The position numbers and the translations under genes were made by a program. 64,000 nt of DNA. It comes from Kiloniellaceae bacterium (lineage in GTDB: Bacteria > Pseudomonadota > Alphaproteobacteria > Kiloniellales > Kiloniellaceae). The DNA is taken from the NCBI GenBank assembly GCA_009377535.1, contig WHTV01000006.1, forward strand, positions 23,261 to 87,260, read 5' to 3'. Of the stretch, positions 60,171 to 64,000 are shown one piece after another (position 1 is the stretch's first letter; each line of letters opens with the position of its first letter). The notes beneath the pieces were generated by a model. The model made no database searches and was not told where the DNA came from. It was given only the letters and a program-made list of their open reading frames with translations.

Positions 60171-61184
60171 TCAGGCCCTCTTGGCCTGCGAGGCGCCGAG
60201 CTCGGCGGTAACCAGCTCAGCCAGTTTCAGTTGTGGCCTCGCACCTACGTGGGAAATCACCTCCGCGGCGGCAAGGGCACCGATGCGCCCGCTGTCGTAG
60301 AGGCCATGGCCGTTGGTGAGGCCGAAGAGGAAGCCGGCGGCGAAGAGGTCGCCGGCACCGGTGGTATCGACCACCTTGTCGACGGCGGCGGCGTCCACCA
60401 CGTGGACCTCCTCGCCGGCGACGATGACTGCGCCCTTCTCGCTGCGGGTCAGCGCCGCCACCTCGCAGTGGGCGCGCACCGCCTGCAGGGCGGCGTCGAA
60501 ATTGGCGGCGTCGTAGAGGCCGCAGACTTCTTCCTCGTTGGCGAACACGATGTCGACATGCTTCTCGACGAAATCCTTCAGTTCTTCCTTGTAGCGGTTG
60601 ACCAGGAAGGGATCGGAGAGCGTGAGGGAGATCTTGCGCCCGGCGGCGTGGGCGAGGCGCGCGGCCTTCAGGAAGGCAGCCTTGGCGCTCGGCGAGTCCC
60701 AGAGGTAGCCTTCCATGTAGGTGACGGCGGCGGCCTGGACCTGGGCCTCGATCACGTCGTCGGGGCCGAAGTCGACGGCGGCACCGAGGAAGGTGTTCAT
60801 GGAACGGTGCGCATCGGGGGTCACCAGGATCATCGAGCGCCCGGTGGCCGGCCCGGCGACGGCATGCGCCACATCGAAGGCGACGCCCGCGGCGCGGATG
60901 TCGTGGGTGAAGATGGCGCCCAGCTGGTCGTCGCGCACCTTGCCGAGGAAAGCCGCCCTGCCGCCGAGCGAGGCGACCCCGGTGGCGGTATTGCCGGCTG
61001 AGCCGCCGGAAACCTCGATCGCCGGGCCCATGGCGGCGTAGAGGTGCAGCGCGCGCGCCTCGTCGATCAGCGTCATGCTGCCCTTGGGAATATCCTGGGC
61101 CGCCAGGAAGGCGTCATCCGTCTTGGCGAGAACATCCACCAGGGCATTGCCGATGGTGACGACATCGAGGGTCTGTGCAGTCAT
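60171..61184 (-). CDS. PfkB-family carbohydrate kinase, adenosine kinase type
   Basis: A 337-residue ribokinase-fold enzyme. PfkB signatures: TIGNALVDVLAKTDD near the N-terminus, GGSAGNTATGVASLGG, and the C-terminal DTTGAGDLFAAGFLFGL with the catalytic Asp. ADP/AMP-type neighbours in alphaproteobacteria are annotated as adenosine kinase, which phosphorylates adenosine to AMP; ribokinase or another sugar kinase remains possible. The ATG at 61184 (MTAQTLDVVTIGN) is chosen because the longer 401-residue reading lacks family similarity upstream. It lies before typA. Confidence 0.88.
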   Translation of the reverse strand: MTAQTLDVVTIGNALVDVLAKTDDAFLAAQDIPKGSMTLIDEARALHLYAAMGPAIEVSGGSAGNTATGVASLGGRAAFLGKVRDDQLGAIFTHDIRAAGVAFDVAHAVAGPATGRSMILVTPDAHRSMNTFLGAAVDFGPDDVIEAQVQAAAVTYMEGYLWDSPSAKAAFLKAARLAHAAGRKISLTLSDPFLVNRYKEELKDFVEKHVDIVFANEEEVCGLYDAANFDAALQAVRAHCEVAALTRSEKGAVIVAGEEVHVVDAAAVDKVVDTTGAGDLFAAGFLFGLTNGHGLYDSGRIGALAAAEVISHVGARPQLKLAELVTAELGASQAKRA

Positions 61185-61447
61185 GAATAACCGTAGATCA
61201 AGAGGTTGCGCTGTCGCGGAAAGCTGTCGCAATGGGGACGGGGGCTCTTTCCAACAGCCCGCACCGTCCGCCCTGGCCCGGCTGGCAATAGTTCGCACAC
61301 CCGCTAAATCGTGCAAACACCCTGGCGACGCGGCCTCTTTTAGCGGTCGAGGCGCGCCGCGGCAAGCCCGACGCACCTTTTGAGGGTCTGCCGTGCAAGG
61401 ACTGAATAGCTTTAACTTGGTTACGCAAGGCTCTAAATACCTGCATT

Positions 61448-62176
61448 ATGTTCAAAGCTCTGTCGCGCGCCTTCAGCCAGTCCTTCGATCCGGCCTTCCG
61501 CCGGGTCTTCAACCGAAGCCTGCTGTATTCCTTCATCACCTTCATCGCCGTCTGGCTGGCCTCCTGGTTTGCCCTGGACTGGGCGGGAGAGGGGCTGGTC
61601 GCCTGGCTGCGAGACTGGATCGGCGAGGGCTTCTGGGTTGCCGTGCTGCAATGGCTGGTCGATATCGCAGCCATCGGCGCCATTGCCGTCGCCTCCTTCT
61701 TCCTGTTTCCGGCGGTCATGGTCTCGATCATGGCGCTGCTGCTGGACGACATCGCCCAGGCGGTGGAGCGCCGCTATTACCCCGATCTGCCGGTCGCCCG
61801 CCAGCAGCCGCTGGCCGAGGCTCTCTTCGGCAACGTCATCTTTGTCGCAGTAACCTTAATTCTTAATTTACTCGTCCTGCCGCTCTACTTGGTGCTGATC
61901 TGGATACCGCCCCTGAATCTGGTGCTTTTCTACCTTTTGAACGGCTATTTGCTGGGGCGGGAATATTTTGAGATGGTGGCTGTCCGGCGGCTCGATCCGG
62001 CGGCGGCCAAGCGGCTGCGGCGCGATTTCCGCGGGCGCGTGATCCTGGCGGGGGCCGTTATCACCTTCTTGCTGACCATCCCACTGGTCAATCTGGCCAC
62101 CCCGATCATCGCGACCGCCTTCATGCTGCACGTCTTCGAGGAGCTGCATCGCCGCGCGGCGCCAACCTTATCGTAA
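61448..62176 (+). CDS. EI24/CysZ-type integral membrane protein
   Basis: A 242-residue membrane protein of the EI24 domain (CysZ-like) family. About four membrane helices are visible: FITFIAVWLASWFALDW, AIGAIAVASFFLFPAV, NVIFVAVTLILNLLVLPLYL and GAVITFLLTIPLVNLATPI. The motif NGYLLGREYFEMVAVRRL is a family hallmark. CysZ imports sulfate in E. coli, but no sulfate assimilation genes are nearby, so transport specificity is unknown. The 263-bp gap from the divergent PfkB gene has no clear promoter by eye. Confidence 0.85.
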   Translation: MFKALSRAFSQSFDPAFRRVFNRSLLYSFITFIAVWLASWFALDWAGEGLVAWLRDWIGEGFWVAVLQWLVDIAAIGAIAVASFFLFPAVMVSIMALLLDDIAQAVERRYYPDLPVARQQPLAEALFGNVIFVAVTLILNLLVLPLYLVLIWIPPLNLVLFYLLNGYLLGREYFEMVAVRRLDPAAAKRLRRDFRGRVILAGAVITFLLTIPLVNLATPIIATAFMLHVFEELHRRAAPTLS

Positions 62177-62273
62177 GGGTTGCGCCCTAGACTGCGGGTC
62201 CGCCCCGGACTTGCGATCCTCGGGGCAGAAAACAACGAACCGGCCGTCGGGCAACCGGAAAGGATGAGACCCC

Positions 62274-62915
62274 ATGTTTGGCAAACGCAAAGGTCCGAGC
62301 TCCCCCAGCGAGCCCGGCACGCCGCAGCGGCCCGAGGCGGCCGGCCTGCCGGGCAGCGGGGCCGGCGGCAGCGAGGGCCAGCCGCGCTCGGCCCTGGGCG
62401 CCAAGGCATCGGCGACCGCGAGCGGCACCGGCCCGGCCCCGAAGAGCCAGTCGCGGCGAGCCGAAGGCCGCCTCGCCTCGGCTGTCGAGGGCCGCAAGCT
62501 GGTGGTCGGCCGCGAGATCTGCCTGTCCGGCGAGATCAAGACCTGCGAGAAGCTGGTCGTCGAAGGCAAGGTCGAGGCCGACCTGCGCGACAGCCACAGC
62601 TTGGAGATAAGCGAGCCCGGCCTGTTCAGGGGCAATGCCACGGTCGAAGACTGCGAGATCAGCGGCACCTTCGAGGGCGAGCTGACGGTCACCGGCCTGC
62701 TGGTGGTGCTGCCCACCGGCCGGGTCAGCGGCAAGATCCGCTATGCCGAGATGGAGTTGTCGCGCGGCGCCAGGCTGAGCGGCGACGTCGACGTGCTGGA
62801 CGAGGCCAGCCTGCGCCGCGCCAGCGGCGAGGGGCCGAAGCTGGCTCACGACAACAGCGATTCCGCCGGCGGAGACAAGCCCGCGCCCGGCGCCGGCAAG
62901 AGCCAGATCGGCTGA
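62274..62915 (+). CDS. Bactofilin (polymer-forming cytoskeletal protein)
   Basis: A 213-residue protein with a disordered Pro/Ser/Gly-rich N-terminus (about 1-75), a right-handed beta-helix bactofilin domain (about 80-180) with repeats of about 18 residues such as GREICLSGEIKTCEKLVVEG and GLFRGNATVEDCEISGTFEG, and a disordered tail. Bactofilins form filaments at the membrane and recruit wall enzymes. It precedes a small lipoprotein by only 13 bp, so the pair may be coexpressed. Confidence 0.92.
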   Translation: MFGKRKGPSSPSEPGTPQRPEAAGLPGSGAGGSEGQPRSALGAKASATASGTGPAPKSQSRRAEGRLASAVEGRKLVVGREICLSGEIKTCEKLVVEGKVEADLRDSHSLEISEPGLFRGNATVEDCEISGTFEGELTVTGLLVVLPTGRVSGKIRYAEMELSRGARLSGDVDVLDEASLRRASGEGPKLAHDNSDSAGGDKPAPGAGKSQIG

Positions 62916-62928
62916 GGTGGCAGAGGAC

Positions 62929-63381
62929 ATGATGCGGATCCTGCGCGGCGGATCGTTCCTGATCGTTGCCGGCCTGGCGCTGAGCGCCTGCCAGACCGGC
63001 CGCAGCGAGCCGCCCGCCGCCACGTCAGGCCAGGCCGCCGCCGCGGCACCCGCCGCCGCGCCGATGCCTGTCGCGCCGGCTCCGGCGCCCAAGGTGGCGG
63101 CTCTGCCGCCGGTTAACGACGACCCCGCCCAACTCATGGGCCTCGACCGCGACGGCGTGAACGCACTGCTCGGCACGCCCGACCTGATCCGCCGCGAAGC
63201 CCCGGCGGAGATCTGGCAGTACGTCGGCGGCGACTGCGTGTTCGACGTGGTGCTCTACGCGCGCGGCCAAAGCTATGCCGTCTCCTACCTGGAAGCCCGC
63301 GACGCTACGGCGGCGGTGCGGCCGCCGCGCCCCTGCCTCAACCAATTGCTGCGCGCTCGCCAGGCGGTGCCGGTCAGCTAG
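62929..63381 (+). CDS. Small lipoprotein, BamE/SmpA-like, unknown function
   Basis: A 150-residue predicted lipoprotein: hydrophobic N-terminus, lipobox LALSAC (Cys near residue 19), Ala/Pro-rich linker (residues 25-60), then a small folded domain LMGLDRDGVNALLGTPDLIRR and a Cys-bearing hairpin WQYVGGDCVFDVVLYARG that resembles BamE/SmpA-like folds. The ATG at 62929 follows GAGGTGG; a GTG at 62917 or ATG at 62932 is also possible. The stop is shared with nth through the palindrome CTAG (63378-63381). Function unknown. Confidence 0.78.
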   Translation: MMRILRGGSFLIVAGLALSACQTGRSEPPAATSGQAAAAAPAAAPMPVAPAPAPKVAALPPVNDDPAQLMGLDRDGVNALLGTPDLIRREAPAEIWQYVGGDCVFDVVLYARGQSYAVSYLEARDATAAVRPPRPCLNQLLRARQAVPVS

Positions 63382-64000
63382 CCCGGATTCCTGGGCGGCT
63401 CCTCCAGTGTCGTCTTGCCCTTGAAGGCGCAGAGATCGTTCACCACGCAGGCGAAGCAGTCCGGCTTGCGCGCCTTGCAGATGTAGCGGCCGTGCAGGAT
63501 CAGCCAGTGGTGGGCGTGCAGCTTACGCGCGGCCGGCACCACCTGCTCCAGCTTCCGCTCGACCTCGAGCGGCGTCTTGCCCGGCGCCAGGCCGGTGCGG
63601 TTGGCGACCCGGAAGATGTGGGTGTCGACGGCGATGGTCAGCTCCCCGAAGGCGATGTTCATCACCACGTTGGCGGTCTTGCGGCCGACCCCCGGCAGCC
63701 TCTCCAGGGCGTCGCGGTCACGCGGTACCGCGCTGTCGTGCTCTTCGATGAGCAGGCGCGAGAGGGCGATGACGTTCCTGGCCTTGGCGTTGAACAGGCC
63801 GATGGACTTGATGTGATCCTTGAGGCCGGCTTCGCCGAGCGCCAGCATCTGCTGCGGCGTCTGCACCACCTTGAAGAGCGCGCGCGTGGCCTTGTTCACG
63901 CCGACATCGGTGGCCTGGGCAGAGAGCACCACCGCCACCAGCAAGGTGTAGGGATTGACGTAGTCCAGCTCGCCCCTGGGCTCCGGCACGGCGGCGGCGA
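63378..64000 (-). CDS. nth: Endonuclease III, 5' end cut by window edge
   Basis: The last 207 codons of a DNA glycosylase/AP lyase of base excision repair, removing oxidised pyrimidines. The helix-hairpin-helix with catalytic Lys is LPGVGRKTANVV and the catalytic Asp lies in TIAVDTHIFRV. The C-terminal [4Fe-4S] ligands follow the C-x6-C-x2-C-x5-C spacing (CKARKPDCFACVVNDLC). The reading frame continues beyond the right edge, since the codons before VPEPRGELDYV are open and match family sequence; an internal GTG at 63989 is not the true start. Confidence 0.95.
   Translation of the reverse strand, partial: AAAVPEPRGELDYVNPYTLLVAVVLSAQATDVGVNKATRALFKVVQTPQQMLALGEAGLKDHIKSIGLFNAKARNVIALSRLLIEEHDSAVPRDRDALERLPGVGRKTANVVMNIAFGELTIAVDTHIFRVANRTGLAPGKTPLEVERKLEQVVPAARKLHAHHWLILHGRYICKARKPDCFACVVNDLCAFKGKTTLEEPPRNPG

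Noticed and set aside
58333..60300. Long open frame opposite typA (655 codons)
   Set aside because: Mirror of the TypA coding sequence; His/Gly/Leu-rich with no recognisable domain.
63378..63989. Complete nth beginning at GTG 63989
   Set aside because: Open codons upstream match family sequence, so the true start is past the edge.

Overview
The window reads as chromosomal DNA of a GC-rich alphaproteobacterium, most likely a Rhodospirillales-type lineage. The evidence is an Irr-type Fur regulator next to fabA-fabB-fabI, a MucR-type zinc-finger regulator, an alphaproteobacterial Fur/Mur without the C-terminal Cys pairs, ornithine-lipid genes olsBA beside miaB, and a gene order typical of this class (mutS, glnD, murJ, trpS ... 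tsaB, rimI, mucR, fur, olsBA, miaB, phoH, ybeY, corC, lnt, metK, trmB, rimP, nusA, infB, rbfA, truB, rpsO, pnp). Genus cannot be fixed from the sequence alone. I saw no rRNA, tRNA, CRISPR array, prophage or complete insertion sequence.

Layout. 1-4.4 kb: a hydroxyacid dehydrogenase cut by the left edge, an exported SH3 protein, then a reverse-strand set of rubrerythrin, a two-cluster Fe-S/CCG protein and DUF3501, whose promoter carries an Irr-box-like palindrome, and irr itself. 4.4-7.5 kb: the fabA-fabB-fabI unsaturated fatty acid locus, preceded by a promoter running straight into a terminator-like hairpin. 7.5-30.8 kb: a long reverse-strand information-processing block from tsaB-rimI through the tRNA, ribosome and translation genes to pnp and ugpQ, with several structured leaders (rimP, pnp, metK). 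30.8-34.5 kb: an accessory insert in the conserved order, made of a VanX-like D,D-dipeptidase, a 230-bp MITE-like inverted-repeat element, a nitroreductase, an exported polysaccharide deacetylase and a Bax-like glucosaminidase. 34.7-45.3 kb: nfuA, usp, trpS, murJ, glnD, a small lipoprotein and mutS. 45.3-56.3 kb: a stress-type small protein, malic enzyme fused to a phosphotransacetylase domain, then the phosphate-starvation locus phoR, pstSCAB, phoU, phoB with a triple Pho box. 56.3-64 kb: a macro-domain hydrolase, AmpG, TypA, a PfkB kinase, a CysZ/EI24 membrane protein, bactofilin, a lipoprotein and endonuclease III cut by the right edge.

How the parts work together. Iron status is read by two Fur-family regulators (Irr and Fur/Mur), and the Irr site links iron to the rubrerythrin set. 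Fatty acid synthesis, ornithine lipids, Lnt, MurJ, AmpG, Bax, VanX and the deacetylase all concern the envelope. PhoR/PhoB control of pst fits with OlsBA, which makes phosphorus-free membrane lipid. The most interesting points are the Irr-linked rubrerythrin/CCG/DUF3501 set, the rimP leader with two mutually exclusive pairings, the promoter-terminator unit before fabA, and the MITE-like element that supplies a stop codon.
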